From Citrus sinensis (Eukaryota > Streptophyta > Magnoliopsida > Sapindales > Rutaceae): 64,000 nt of DNA. Of the stretch, positions 10,878 to 22,935 are shown in pieces. The stretch's first letter is position 1. Each line of letters starts with the position of its first letter. The stretch lies in the NCBI RefSeq assembly GCF_022201045.2, contig NC_068562.1:12585001-12649000 (forward strand). Reading direction: 5' to 3'. The position numbers and the translations under genes were made by a program. The notes under the pieces are model-generated. The model searched no databases. It worked only from the letters and a program-made list of their open reading frames with translations, and was not told the origin of the DNA.

Positions 10878-13613
10878 ATGGGCAATGTCTGCTCGTTTTC
10901 AATCTCATGTGATGCCGTTTTATCCCGTTGCCTAGACTGCACAATTAGGAAAGCAGCTTACGCAAGTGAGCTAGAAGCTAATCTTGCTGATTTGCAGACA
11001 GAGCTGCAGAAGTTGATTGAAGCTAGGAATGATGTGTTGAGAAGGGTTATGGTTGCCGAGCAGCGAAGAGTGAAACGGACGGATCAAGTGCAGGGCTGGC
11101 TGTCAAGGGTGGAAGCTGTGGAGACTACAGCTGGTAAGCTGATAGGAGATGGCCCTCAAGAAACTGAGAAATTATGTCTTGGAGGATGCTGTTCCAAGGA
11201 CTTCAACTCAAGCTACAAGTTTGGGAAACAAGTTGTTAAAGCGCTACGAGATGTGAAGACTTTGGAGGGTGAAAGATTTTTTGAAGTGGTGGCTGAAATA
11301 GCTCCAGATCAGTCTTCTGTCGCAGATGAAAGACCTACTGAGGCTATAGTAAAAGGCTTGGAATCAACGCTTGAAGACGTGTGGAGATGTCTAGTTGAAG
11401 AATCAGCCGGAATTATTGGTCTGTATGGCATGGGGGGTGTCGGTAAAACTACACTACTCACCAGAATCAACAATAAATTTCTTGAGAGTCCATCTGATTT
11501 TGATTGTGTGATTTGGGTTGTAGTGTCAAAAGACCTGCAGATTGAAAAAAATCAAGAAATTATCGGGAAAAAGATAGGTCTGTTTGATGATTCATGGAAG
11601 AATAAAAATCTTGACGAGAGAGCTCTAGAAATCTTCAAGATTTTAAGGGAGAAGAAGTTTGTTTTGTTGTTGGATGATATATGGGAGCGGGTTAATTTAA
11701 ACAAAGTGGGAGTCCCTCTTCCAAGCCCACAAAGTACAACCGCATCAAAAGTGGTATTCACAACCCGTTTTATTAATGTTTGTGGCTCCATGGAAGCTCA
11801 TAGAAACTTCAAAGTGGAGTGCTTAACAGAAAAGCATGCTTGGGAATTGTTTCAGATGAAGGTCGGAGAAGAGACTCTTAAGAGTCATCCTCATGTTTTT
11901 GAACTAGCCCAAGTTGTGGCCAAGGAGTGTGGTGGTTTGCCACTTGCACTTATTACCATTGGTCGAGCCATGGCCTACAAAAAGACACGTGAAGAATGGA
12001 AATATGCAATTGAAGTGTTAAGAAGATCAACTTTCGAGCTTGCAGGTTTGGAGAAAGAGGTTTATCCTCTTTTAAAATTCAGCTATGATTGTCTGCCAAA
12101 TGATATAATTAGATCTTGTTTTTTATATTGTTGTTTATATCCAGAAGATTGGAATACTTTTAAAAGGAATTTGATAGATTGTTGGATTGGAGAGGGATTT
12201 TTGGAGGAAAATGACAGGTTTGGAGCACACAATCAAGGATACTACATTGTGGGCACTCTTGTTCATGCATGTTTATTGGAGGAGGTAGAAGATGATAAAG
12301 TGAAAATGCATGACGTTATTCGTGATATGGCTTTGTGGATAGCTAGTGAAATTGAGAAGGAGAAGGAAAACATTTTGGTTTATGCAGGTACTGGATTAGC
12401 AGTGGCTCCAGGTGTTGAAGGATGGGAAAAGGTGAAAAGATTGTTGTTGATGAAAAATCACATTAAGCATCTACCAGATATTCCTACATGCCCTCATCTG
12501 CTTACTTTATTTCTTAGCCATAATCAGTTAAGGTGGATCTCTGAGGACTTCTTCCAATTTATGCCATCTCTCAAAGTTTTAAACCTGTCATTTACGAAAC
12601 GACACAAATTTCCTTCAGGGATTTCAAAATTGGCTTCACTACAACTTATTGATCTTTCATATACTAGTATAAGAGGGTTGCCAGAAGAGTTGAAGGCCTT
12701 GATCAACCTTAAATGTTTGAATTTGGATCAAACAAAGTTTCTAGTTACCATTCCAAGGCATTTAATATCTAGCTTTTCGATGCTGCACGTGTTGAGAATG
12801 TTTGGCTCTGGTAGTTCTGTTTTTCACGAAGCATCAGGAGACAGCATTTTATTTGATGGGGGTGAACTCTTAGCAGATGAATTGCTTGGTTTGAAATATT
12901 TAGAGGTATTGGACATCACTTTGAGAAGTCGTCATGCTCTTCAAAGTGTGTTGAGTTCACATAAGTTAAGAAGTTGTACTCAAGCAATTTTCCTCCAATG
13001 CTTCAAAGACTCCAAGTCGATTTATGCTGCAGCTTTAGCTGATCTGAAACACCTCAAGAAATTATGTATTTCTCAGTGTGAAGAATTGGAAGAATTAAAG
13101 ATTGATTGTACTGGGGAAGTAAAAAGAATGTGCCAACCATATATTTTCCGGAGTCTTAATAAGGTTCAAATTTATTCTTGCCCTGTATTGAAGGACCTGA
13201 CATTTCTTGTATTTGCTCCGAACCTCAAGTCTATTGATGTAAGAAGTTGCTCTGTTATGAAAGAAATCGTCAGCGCTGGAAAATCTGCTGACATTGCAGA
13301 GATGATGGGAAATATGAGTCCTTTTGCAAAACTCCAGAATCTTCAATTAGTACGTCTACAAAATTTAAAGAGCATCTATTGGAAGCTTGTGCCCTTTCCA
13401 CATCTGAAGGAAATCATTGTACATCAATGCAATTGGCTTAAAAAGCTTCCACTTGATTCCAATAGTGCAAAAGAGCATAAAATTGTTATTCACGGAGAAG
13501 AATGCTGGTGGAATAAGCTTCAATGGGAGAATGACGCCACTAAAAATGCATTTTTCTCCTGTTTTAAACCTCTTGACCGAACTTTTATGGCTGAACGTAG
13601 ATTTCTGACCTGA
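10878..13613 (+). CDS. RPS5-like CC-NBS-LRR immune receptor, intact
   Basis: This single-exon, 911-aa protein has the usual length for RPS5-type CNLs. Such proteins sense pathogen effectors and trigger cell death. The N-terminus MGNVCSFSISC fits myristoylation/palmitoylation and membrane anchoring. In order: coiled coil (about 30-90, with VQGWLSRVEAVE), P-loop GMGGVGKTT (184-192), RNBS-A with VVVSKDL (215-221), kinase-2 LLLDDIW (263-269), RNBS-B KVVFTTR (291-297), GLPLAL (353-358), MHD (477-479), then roughly a dozen LRRs to a basic tail with the conserved WW motif. No internal stop or frameshift. It is the only complete NLR here and is divergent from the broken one at 694-3347. A foldback transposon lies just upstream and an LTR-like insert just downstream. 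Confidence 0.93.
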   Translation: MGNVCSFSISCDAVLSRCLDCTIRKAAYASELEANLADLQTELQKLIEARNDVLRRVMVAEQRRVKRTDQVQGWLSRVEAVETTAGKLIGDGPQETEKLCLGGCCSKDFNSSYKFGKQVVKALRDVKTLEGERFFEVVAEIAPDQSSVADERPTEAIVKGLESTLEDVWRCLVEESAGIIGLYGMGGVGKTTLLTRINNKFLESPSDFDCVIWVVVSKDLQIEKNQEIIGKKIGLFDDSWKNKNLDERALEIFKILREKKFVLLLDDIWERVNLNKVGVPLPSPQSTTASKVVFTTRFINVCGSMEAHRNFKVECLTEKHAWELFQMKVGEETLKSHPHVFELAQVVAKECGGLPLALITIGRAMAYKKTREEWKYAIEVLRRSTFELAGLEKEVYPLLKFSYDCLPNDIIRSCFLYCCLYPEDWNTFKRNLIDCWIGEGFLEENDRFGAHNQGYYIVGTLVHACLLEEVEDDKVKMHDVIRDMALWIASEIEKEKENILVYAGTGLAVAPGVEGWEKVKRLLLMKNHIKHLPDIPTCPHLLTLFLSHNQLRWISEDFFQFMPSLKVLNLSFTKRHKFPSGISKLASLQLIDLSYTSIRGLPEELKALINLKCLNLDQTKFLVTIPRHLISSFSMLHVLRMFGSGSSVFHEASGDSILFDGGELLADELLGLKYLEVLDITLRSRHALQSVLSSHKLRSCTQAIFLQCFKDSKSIYAAALADLKHLKKLCISQCEELEELKIDCTGEVKRMCQPYIFRSLNKVQIYSCPVLKDLTFLVFAPNLKSIDVRSCSVMKEIVSAGKSADIAEMMGNMSPFAKLQNLQLVRLQNLKSIYWKLVPFPHLKEIIVHQCNWLKKLPLDSNSAKEHKIVIHGEECWWNKLQWENDATKNAFFSCFKPLDRTFMAERRFLT

Positions 13614-13694
13614 GATTACATTTGACTTCTGGTGTGTGCCTTTTCTTACATTCTTCTTGTTACATTCTTTCTTTTTGATGTATGCTTTAATATG

Positions 13695-14397
13695 TGGTGA
13701 TGCTGAAATCTGCTCGCCCTTTACCCGACCAGATTCTTCCACCAACACTTATATGCTTAATGGGAACGATGTCACTTTCTCCTTGCCTTAACGATCGCTT
13801 ACGTCACTGGGTTGGAATCACCCCTTTTTATCTTGCTAAGCCTGCGTTCACAAAAAATGGATCAGAGACGCCGATAGTTTTACCGGCGTAAACCCTCCGA
13901 TGCCTAAGTTAGCACAAGATGTTTACGGAAAAACGGTTCAATTTAGATTTTTGAATGACTTACGATTCACTCTCAGTTTATGCAGAAAAACAGTCTAGTT
14001 TTAATTTGGCAGAGTTTTCCCTTCTCTCTCCCTTTTTTTCCCTTTCTTCATTGGTTTCTTCCTCTTTTATAGTCGTTGTCCCACGTTTCCGTTCACCCTT
14101 CATCCCCCCTTTCTCGGGTAGTGGCAGCCCCTCATGGGACTCCAACTGCTACATTGTGGGTAAACGTGGGACACCGTGTCTCCCTTAATGGTTCTGGGAA
14201 AAGCGCAACTGTCGTGATTTCGTGAGATTCTGTTCCCGCTCTTTGGGGAATGTGTATCTGCTCGGTATATGTTTATGGTCGGCCCATGTTTGTAGAAGAC
14301 TCATTATCAGTATTCTGCTCGTACCATTCGGTTAAGGTGATCCACTCCGGGGTGGGGATAATGGCATGGCTGAGCTGGTGCTCTTATTTACTTAACA
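13695..14397 (+). mobile_element. Solo-LTR-like insertion with 5-bp TSD
   Basis: The 703-bp unit starts TGGTGATGCTG and ends CTTAACA (TG...CA), and is flanked by a perfect direct repeat ATATG (13690-13694 and 14398-14402). A 5-bp TSD with TG/CA ends is the signature of an LTR retrotransposon integration. With no internal coding region, a solo LTR left by recombination is the simplest reading. The same family occurs at 4525-5946. It carries the core GGCGTAAACCCTCCGATGC (about 13884). It sits 81 bp after the stop codon of the intact NLR, so it probably lies in or at the end of that gene's 3' UTR and may supply its poly(A) site. Confidence 0.8.
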
Positions 14398-14402
14398 ATA
14401 TG

Positions 14403-14737
14403 TAAACGGGCTTGTTGGCGAATTGATGCTTATATGCTTTTCTATATAATGTACATAATATTGACGGCTTCAGTACTTTATCTGCATTTTCTTGGGTACT
14501 TTGATATGTAAAAGGGCAACACTTGGATGATTTCCAAGGATTCCAATCAATAGCTTAGCCTGGAAGTGAAAAAGAAAGAGAATGCTTCATGGGGAGGAGG
14601 AAGCCACTCAGAATGGAGTTCAAGTTGCTACAATTAAATAACAGACACACATGCAACCAATGGCTTTCAAAATCTGAGTTCTCTTCAATTATATGCATAA
14701 TAAAAATGGCAAAATGGTGTGAATTTATATTAAACTT
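14403..14737. other. Gap between LTR-like insert and transporter 3' end
   Basis: No gene. This is probably the 3' UTR/terminator side of the minus-strand ABCG gene. The small plus-strand frame at 14589-14858 is antisense to the last transporter exon. Confidence 0.45.
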
Positions 14738-17279
14738 CTATCGCTTCTGGAAATTAAACACCTTAATTCCTACAGCAAAGATAAGTGCAAAAAGCACTGG
14801 GAGTGCACCTACAACGGCTGCAACAACTCCAAGAAAATCATGTCTAAAACCAAAATAACTACTCAAAAATTGTTCCACAGTTTCACCAGACTCAAGCCTG
14901 TCTTGTTTATCTCCAAATTGCGAAGCAACCAATCCATACAATGTCCAAGATATTGGACATGCCCAATAGTACCATCTCCACCATATTGGAATCCTCTGTT
15001 ATCGAGCAAGTGAAAAACATGGAAGGAAAGAATTAGTGATTCAATATTACTACATAAAGCTATGGTAATGTAGCATATTTATATTATTAATGGCTAGCTG
15101 ATACTTACTGTTTTTGGGATTATGTACCCGGAAAAGACATTCCATAATCCGTTAAATGAAGACACTATGATGGCAGAAATGTGGTAGTTTGGCGTCATTG
15201 CAACTGCCATCATGCCATAGAAGGTGAAGTACAATAAAGTGAAGAACACGAAGAATAAATACCAAAAGAACTTTGTGGCAGTCCATTCAAATCCAATCAT
15301 TGCATAGACTAAAACACCATATGTGACAGCTTGAACAAATATATAAGGAATCTCAATTAAAACCTGCAGGAAAAAAGAAAAAAACAGTTAAGTAAAAAGA
15401 CAGAAAGAAATTTACAATACTTGAAGTATGCCATCTGTTGGACAAATTACTTGGGCGAAGGCATATGGGAAGGCCGAATACAATCCAGCAGCCCTTTCTC
15501 TGTAGAAGACTGTTCTTTCAACAGATACTACTGGCTGCACAGATGAAGCATTTTTGACACCAAGGAAGAGAACAGCAACGTACATGGAACCCATTGCATT
15601 AAACAGATCTTGTTTCTTTGTGCTACGATTTGAAATGTCAAAATTTAAAATTAAGAGGTAAATGACACTAGAAGGCTTGGATTAACAATTGACTATACAG
15701 CTCCAATTTCCAAATTGTAACTTACATTTTAGTGCCTATGTCCCAGAACATTGTCCCAAATGCCAAGGCTATGACGGTCGTAAACAGAAATCTAACAGCA
15801 TTGTATGATGGATTACGCCAGTATGACCAATGTTGTTTCCATAAGCAAACCATACATTGGGTGAAAAATGACTGTGCATACTGAGTAGCGAAATGAAGAT
15901 CCTTTGAGCCATGAGCAGGCTTGCTTAAATCTTTGATCAGTTCTTTGTTTCTCCTGAAGCAAAATCAACCTTAAACAAACAAAAACATTGGCATTCTGTT
16001 TGATTGATTCTAGTAATGCTATACATGAACCAACCTGTAGAGTTCCGAACTTTTGTAAATACCAGCAAAATCAATCCCCAAAGATGTTTCTTGTGATGGA
16101 GTGGTAATTTCCAACATCCAAGTTGCCGGATTATAACCATCTTTGATAGTACTAACTCCTGGAATTCCCTTCATAAAAAGAAAATGCACTTGCATTAGCT
16201 AGTATCATGATGTACTTTAACTCTTGAACTTTGTAATGTTATTTAAAATTAAATTCCCATTTTTGTAATTTGAAATGTTTCATACTTCAAAATACTTGAT
16301 AAGATGGCTAGAATGTTCACCCAATGGCCCAACATATATTTCTTGTCCCCCTCGCTTCAGCAGGAACAGCTGCAATGCAAGTTATACAATCACAGTCACA
16401 TCATTAAAATAGAAAGTTCGATCTTTTGGCCCAGTACTAACAATTACACATCATCAAAAGCTTCAAATATGTCAATGCTTGGCTGATGGATAGTGCACAC
16501 CACTGTTCTTCCTGTGTCCACCGTGTTCCTAACAGTTCTCATAAAAATTGCAGCAGCTCGTGCATCTAGCCCTGAAGTTGGCTCATCCATAAAGATAATG
16601 GAGGGGTTTGCCACGAGCTCAACTGCAATGGTAAGCCTCTTGCGCTTTTCTGTTGACAAACCATTTAAACCAGGCAAACCAACCAGTGCTTTCCTCAGTG
16701 TGTTCAATTCCACAAGCTCCATGACTTCCTCAATAAACATCTGCAAACCATTGCCAAAAATGTATTCAAGGTTAAAATTAAAACTGAATCACTATGGGAT
16801 TTCAGCACCAACCTTTCGGGTTTGAGAATCAACTTCAGGGGGTAATCGAAGCCAGGCTGAGTAGAGCAAGGACTCGTACACGGTAACATTAGGAGAGTGG
16901 ATGTCATTTTGCTCACAATATCCTGAAATGCAAGTGAATGTTTCTTGCTTCTTAGGGTACCCAGATATTGCAATGTTCCCGGTTATATATCCGCTAGTTT
17001 TTCTACCAGCCAGAACATCCAGCAGAGTGGTTTTCCCGGCACCACTAACACCCATCAGAGCTGTAAGAACACCCGGCCTGAAAGCACCGCTCACACCATT
17101 CAGAAGCACCAATTGGTCTTCGGAAACACCAGGGTTTATCATTTCCTATAAAGTTAAAATCAAACTGATTAGTTGACATTCAAGAGTAGCTGTTTTAAAT
17201 AATCAAGATACTGAATGGAATTCTCATATTTTGTCTATTTCAATTCCTGAAACACAAGACAATTTTTTAAGATGTGGTA

Positions 17280-17800
17280 TTTTCATGTCCCCTGTTGCAG
17301 AATGGTTGGCTAGCTTGTTTGCCACTTCTCTACAAGGGTTTCCATTTTCATATAACTTTCATTAGGTACATGGTTTGCTTCTTTAATTTTCACGAATATT
17401 TGGAAGGCTCCTAACAAAATTATCTTTCCAGATAAATATACTTCGTCTCCTCAGATTATGAGTTCATGGAAATCCTTCTTGATTTCATGGTCCTTAGTAT
17501 GCCAGAAGTGTGTTTCTTCCATGTTTGACTTATCAATTATTATTTATTAACAACATTTGTGTTGATGTTTGAAGGTGCAGAGTTTCAAGGCTTATTTATG
17601 TTGGTGTCTCAATAATCTTGGTGCTAGAGCCTGTGGTTGGGTGTTTTGGGATAGTCAAGGAGATTTCTTGGATGCTATCACAGTCAATTTGGGTCTTAAC
17701 TCCTTTTTCTTTGCCTATTCTATCTCCCTACTGATTTAGCTACCACAATTTCTAGCCTAAAAAATTCTGATTGTAAACCGTCTTGCTGTTTTCATAATCA
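17280..17800 (+). mobile_element. Possible LINE RNase H fragment in ABCG intron
   Basis: On the plus strand a frame around 17620-17740 reads GWVFWDSQGDFLDAITVNLG, which resembles the RNase H domain of plant LINEs (pattern GWG-x-V-x-RDS-x-G-x-x). Flanking frames carry stops. The resemblance is short and the ends are not visible, so this is a weak call. Confidence 0.35.
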
Positions 17801-17880
17801 ATGAATTTTAGAGAGATTCCTTCTCAACCGTCCTTGTATTGCACTTAAACATATCCTTTCTGCTTGATATATTGATTTAT

Positions 17881-17883
<3 letters not shown>

Positions 17884-17923
<40 letters not shown>
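17884..17923. repeat. (TA)n microsatellite
   Basis: About 20 uninterrupted TA units in the intron before the NBD2 exons of the ABCG pseudogene. Confidence 0.95.
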
Positions 17924-17927
<4 letters not shown>

Positions 17928-19279
17928 GTCACCTGTGGCATGTCAACCGAGTATGTAATATCATCAAAGGTGATGGAATGTGGTTCAAAAGGAAGAACCA
18001 TTCCTCTTTTTTGGTGATGATTGGCCCTAGTATCCGCTTCTGTGAGATATGTGGAGTTTGTTCGCCTAATGTCATGGCCACTCTCTGCATGTCAACCTTA
18101 ATTAAGTAAATATCAAAAGGCTAATAAAGAATCCTCTCATTACATACAAAAATATTTCAAATGAGCTTTATGATCACTTTTGTGATTTTTTTTTGCTGGA
18201 CCTACTTCCATTGGTTGATAACTGAACGGTTCCTCCAATTCTGTTATCATGCTCATTACTTTGAGATTCCTCTGATATAACAGCCTGATTCTTGCCGAAC
18301 GCTGCTGGTATAAGCACAAACTGTATCAGAATTGCCCACTTTAAGAAAGAGAAAAACTGGAAAACTTAAGGATACAGACGGTTAAGAAAGCTTAGAGCCA
18401 GAGTAAAACCAATGTTGAACAATGTTATAAAACCAGACAAAGCCCCCACTCCTAGCCAATACCAGTAAGCATCTGTGAAGAACCCGCGAGACTTCAAAAT
18501 TTCAACTCCTAGTGGTTCGGTTCTGTTTGGCAAAATCTTTATGTGAAAGATTTCCAACATTAGCACGTCATACAGAGATGAATACAGCAATACAAGGCTC
18601 ATTCAAGGCATCATTACCTTTCTCCAACTATTACCAAGGAACTCATTAACCGCTATTGCATTCTGTGCATACATCAAAGGTGAACACCAGTAAGCCCATT
18701 TCCACCATTTTTTTATGTCCTCTGCATTACCAAACTAGTAAGGTAGGAATTTAAGTTCAACTTCAAGAGAAAAAAAGATCCTTTTTTTTCCAAAACTGAT
18801 TTACTTCTTATACCTCGTGAAAGGACAAATCCCTCTAGTACTAAAATCAGGAGCAATGTAAATGAACCAAATGTGTTAGCAACAACCATATTCCTGCCTG
18901 TCGCTGCAACTAATCGGAACAATGCAGAAGTCATCTGATTAAGAAAAAAGAGCAGCAAGTACTGCTTCAAAAACCTGCAGCAACACAATCACCTTGTAAA
19001 ACAGTTGGATGAACAGATATTAAACATGTGACAAAACCTTCAGCAGCTTCTAAAAGTTTTGAAGTTATGTTTTTATCTTCTTACCTTCCAGCATTGGGAT
19101 CAAAACCGACTACATAATAGGTTAAGAATACCCAAACTGAAACCTCTACATATGAGATAGGGATCTTGAGGATCCATGCGGGAAGAGCATATGCCCATGA
19201 AGGGTAGAATCGGAGGTCTCTTTGCTTATAGAAAACAGGAAGCTTTGCTATGGTCATAGAAATCTCCGACATTCGATTG

Positions 19280-19653
19280 TGAAAGAATTCTTAAGATCGA
19301 AGAAAGATGAGAGAAGCTGAATCTAATTGTTTTATTAAGCTCAATTAGTAAAATTACAATGAGCTGGTTTATATAGCTGCTTAGCTCAGCATCCAGCTTA
19401 TTCATGAATTTACAAACACACGAAATGCAAGTTAAAGATTTGATCACAACCGTACATTTCTAACTAACTTATTTCATCATGGAAAGTCAGAGGAATCTCT
19501 GTATAGCTATTTTGCCAACTGGAATCTTCTGGATTGTCACGTGTGATTCTCAATTCATTTCTCGTGTGAGTAACATCCTTGGTCAGCAAGTATGCTCCAG
19601 CTAATACTCCCACATGACTTGATTCAAGTTCAACTTCATTCAATATTTCAACA
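19280..19653 (-). repeat. 3' LTR of copia element 1
   Basis: 374 bp, TGAAAG...TTCAACA on the plus strand. It is the same length as the 5' LTR, with about nine substitutions between them. Confidence 0.88.
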
Positions 19654-20840
19654 TCCCTTCTCAAACTTAAATCTCTGGAAGAGACTTTAAGTTTGTTTCT
19701 GAAGAAGCTGAACTTAGGATAAGTAAGTGGTTTGGTTAACACATCAGCAATTTGATCATTGCTTGAGACAAATGCAACTTCTACTTCTTTCTTTTCAACC
19801 ATGTCTCTTACAAAGTGAATGTCAATTTCTATGTGTTTTGTTTTGGAATGAAGAACTGGATTTGTGGCAATTGCTGCTGCACTAGTACTGTCACTTAATA
19901 ATAATGGAGTGTAGCTGAGCTTTACATTTATCTCTTTGAGAACAGAGCAAATCCAAGTTATCTCTGCACATGCTAACGCCATGGCTCTATATTCAGATTC
20001 TACTGATGATTTTGACACTACACTCTGTTTCTTTGAGCTCCAGCTAACCAAATTGTCACCTAAGTAAATGCAATAACCACTGGTAGATCTTCTGTCATCA
20101 GGATCACTACCCCAATCAGCATCGGAATAAGCTATCAAATCAAAAGAGTCTGACTTCCTGAAACTTAAACCATAGTCAACAGTTTCTTTCAAATAACTTA
20201 GGACTCGTTTGCAAGCTAACAAATGAGGCTGCAGAGGACTTGCCATAAATTGACTTAGCTTATTCACTGCATAAGCAATCTCTGGCCTGGTAAGTACAGC
20301 ATATTGAAGTCCTCCAATAGCTCTTCTATACTGAGTAGGATCAGAGTATTTTGTTCCCATAAACTTACTCAACTTATCAGTTGTTGCAAGTGGAGTATCA
20401 GCTCCATTACAGTTCTGTAAATCAAACTTTGCAAGTAACTTCTTTAGATATTTGGTTTGAGATAGCACTAGAGTGTTTTCATTTCTTGTCACCTCAATAC
20501 CAAGAAAGAAATTTAACTGCCCCAAATCCTTGAGAGCAAAAGTACTACTTAAGTCCTGAATTAGTTGTTCAATCTCAATGTTATTGCTTCCAGTGACTAT
20601 AATATCATCAACATAAATTAGTAGAATAACCACATCATTTCCATTCTGTTTGAAGAACAAAGATGTATATGATTTTGCTCTACAAAAATTCCATGATTCC
20701 AGCACTGATTTCAATTTGTTAAACCAAGCTCTAGGAGCTTGTTTCAACCCATAAAGAGCTTTCTTCAACTTGCAGTTATGCCTTGGATAATCTGGATTTA
20801 TAAACCCTTCTGGTTGAGGCATATACACAGTTTCAGTCAA
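19464..20840 (-). pseudogene. Copia reverse transcriptase/RNase H remnant
   Basis: A 458-aa frame with the copia RT motifs QPEGF, LKKALYGLKQAPRAW and YVDD (in LIYVDDIIVTG), then RNase H with SVESEYRAMA and the KHIEIDIHFVRD block. It runs on into the 3' LTR. The upstream part of RT is shortened: the LVAKG motif joins almost directly to TTIRIVLNLA, so about 20 residues that are normally conserved are missing. Not functional as it stands. Confidence 0.85.
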
Positions 20841-20946
20841 CTCCCCATTTAGAAAGGCATTATTGATGTCAACTTGTCTTAGTTTCCAGTCATGTACAAC
20901 AGCAAGGTTTAGAACAATCCTTATGGTTGTAGGAAGCCCTTTGCCA

Positions 20947-22935
20947 CTAGACTGGCTTTGTATTCACCCCCATATCACATTGTAAGGCTTTTATGTTCAG
21001 CTCTAGGCTTTTTTCAATCTGGTTTTTAAAAGTGATAAATGTTGTAAGTGCTTGAGACTTGTGTGTTAAACCATAAATCCAGGTGTAGCTTGTTTTATCA
21101 TCAATGAAAGCTATGTAATATCTAAACCCTTGATTTGAAATTGTAGGAGCAGGACCCCAGAGGTCACTGTGAATAATTTCCAGAGCATGTTTAGTTTTTC
21201 TTTCACTGCTTTTGAATAACAGTCTATGCTGTTTTCCATATTGACATGCTTTGCAGAAAGACAAATCAAACTTTTTATTTCCAAGAGAAATGTTACAAGC
21301 TGACAAAGTTTTCCTAAGTGCAACAACATTAGGATGACCTAATCTCAAGTGCCACAGGTCTAGCACTTTGCTACTTGTACATTTTTCACTACAATTTACT
21401 GAAAGCATAGACTCTGGTTTGTGAGCTTTATTTACTAAGAATAGGCTTGAACTGATAGTAGATGATGATAGAACAGACTTGGCTTGACTGGAATTAAGAG
21501 GCAAACACAGCAGCTTGTACAATCCATCTTTAGCCATTCCTCTCATAAGAACACTCCCCCTTCTCTTGTCCTTAACAGCACAAAATGATTCATTAAATTC
21601 AATATAAACATCATTATCATGCAAAAGTTTTAAGACACTAATCAAATTCTTGGTTATTTCAGGAACATGAAGTATGTGATTGAGTTTAATATGAGGTAAG
21701 GTGTGTGGTTCAAGTGTACTGAGCAATGAATGACCAATAGAAACTATTTTAAGTTTATCTCCATTACCTACTGCAAGCTGATCACTCTCTTTATATTCTG
21801 AGCTGATGTTGAGATTGTTGAAGTCATTTGAAATGTGATTTGTTGCTCCACTGTCGAGATACCATGCACCATCTCTGTTTCCTCCATTTTCAGCTACATA
21901 AGCACTTCTTCGATTTGGCATTTGATTTGGTACATAATTCTTTTTGAACCTGTACCAGCAGTGAGCAGCAGTGTGATTCTTCCTGAAGCAGATTTGACAA
22001 GGTCCCTTAGGTTCATCTTCATCAATCTGACTTTTGCCTTTGGCCTTAGCAAAGTACCACAGGTCTAGCACTTTGCTACTTGTACATTTTTCACTACAAT
22101 TTACTGAAAGCATAGACTCTGGTTTGTAAGCTTTATTTACTAAGAATAGGCTTGAACTGATAGTAGATGATGATAGAACAGACTTGGCTTGATTGGAATT
22201 AAGAGGCAAACACAGCAGCTTGTACAATCCATCTTTAGCCATTCCTCTCATAAGAACACTCCCCCTTCTCTTGTCCTTAACAGCACAAAATGATTCATTG
22301 AATTCAATATAAACATCATTATCATGCAAAAGTTTTAAGACACTAATCAAATTCTTGGTTATTTCAGGAACATGAAGTATGTGATTGAGTTTAATATGAG
22401 GTAAGGTGTGTGGTTCAAGTGTACTGAGCAATGAATGACCAATAGAAACTATTTTAAGTTTAGCTCCATTACCTACTGCAAGCTGATCACTCCCTTTATA
22501 TTCTGAGCTGATGTTGAGATTGTTGAAGTCATTTGAAATGTGATTTGTTGCTCCACTGTCGAGATACCATGCACCATCTCTGTTTCCTCCATTTTCAGCT
22601 ACATAAGCACTTCTTCGATTTGGCATTTGATTTGGTACATAATTCTTTTTGAACCTGTACCAGCAGTGAGCAGCAGTGTGATTCTTCCTGAAGCAGATTT
22701 GACAAGGTCCCTTAGGTTCATCTTCATCAATCTGACTTTTGCCTTTGGCCTTATCAGATGCATTTGAGCTTTGATTAAAGTTTCCTCCACCAAACTGCCT
22801 TGCATTTGAGTTTCCAGGCTGTCTTCCACCATAGCTGTTGTTATTTCCATTGAAGTTGAAATTTCCTTGCCAGTTTCTTCTTTGATTTCCTCTCTGATAA
22901 GCTAGGTGAGCTTGAATACAAAGCCTTTGAAACAT
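20947..22935 (-). pseudogene. Copia gag zinc knuckle/protease/integrase frame with internal duplication
   Basis: A 662-aa frame. It opens with Asn/Gly-rich gag sequence, then the zinc knuckle CQICFRKNHTAAHC, the protease motif YLDSGATNHI, and then both again in tandem, before the integrase zinc-binding region (HLRLGHPN, CKACQYGKQHR) and the start of the integrase core (HSDLWGPAPT, FIDDKTSYTW). It ends abruptly after the CDMG motif, where the inverted fragment's breakpoint lies. The N-terminal gag domain is absent. Confidence 0.83.
21352..22752 (-). repeat. 705-bp-offset tandem duplication in copia element 1
   Basis: Segment 21352-22047 is repeated at 22057-22752 with an offset of 705 bp and only about half a dozen differences, so about 99 percent identity. 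The unit carries the zinc knuckle, protease and the stretch up to the integrase zinc finger. It keeps the reading frame open. A few filler bases (GCAAAGT) mark the joint. Confidence 0.88.

Larger units (their letters stand above)
14738..19279 (-). pseudogene. 3' half of ABCG gene: TMD1 end, NBD2, TMD2
   Basis: Exon 11b starts at the left LTR border (19279) with [19 protein letters not shown] and is followed by membrane segments, linker, NBD2 with Walker [13 protein letters not shown] (about 17020), signature [12 protein letters not shown] (about 16650), Walker [13 protein letters not shown] (about 16580), and the TMD2 exons ending VGIKVFNFQKR before the TAA at 14738. I see no stop in these exons, so this half decays more slowly or stopped being selected only recently. 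It cannot be expressed in frame from the original promoter because of the retrotransposon, unless the whole insertion were spliced out. Confidence 0.82.

Noticed and set aside
11552..11791. Minus-strand frames inside the NLR genes (also 12524, 13095, 47323, 47644, 48533, 48790)
   Set aside because: They are shadows of the LRR/NB-ARC coding strand, with no independent support.
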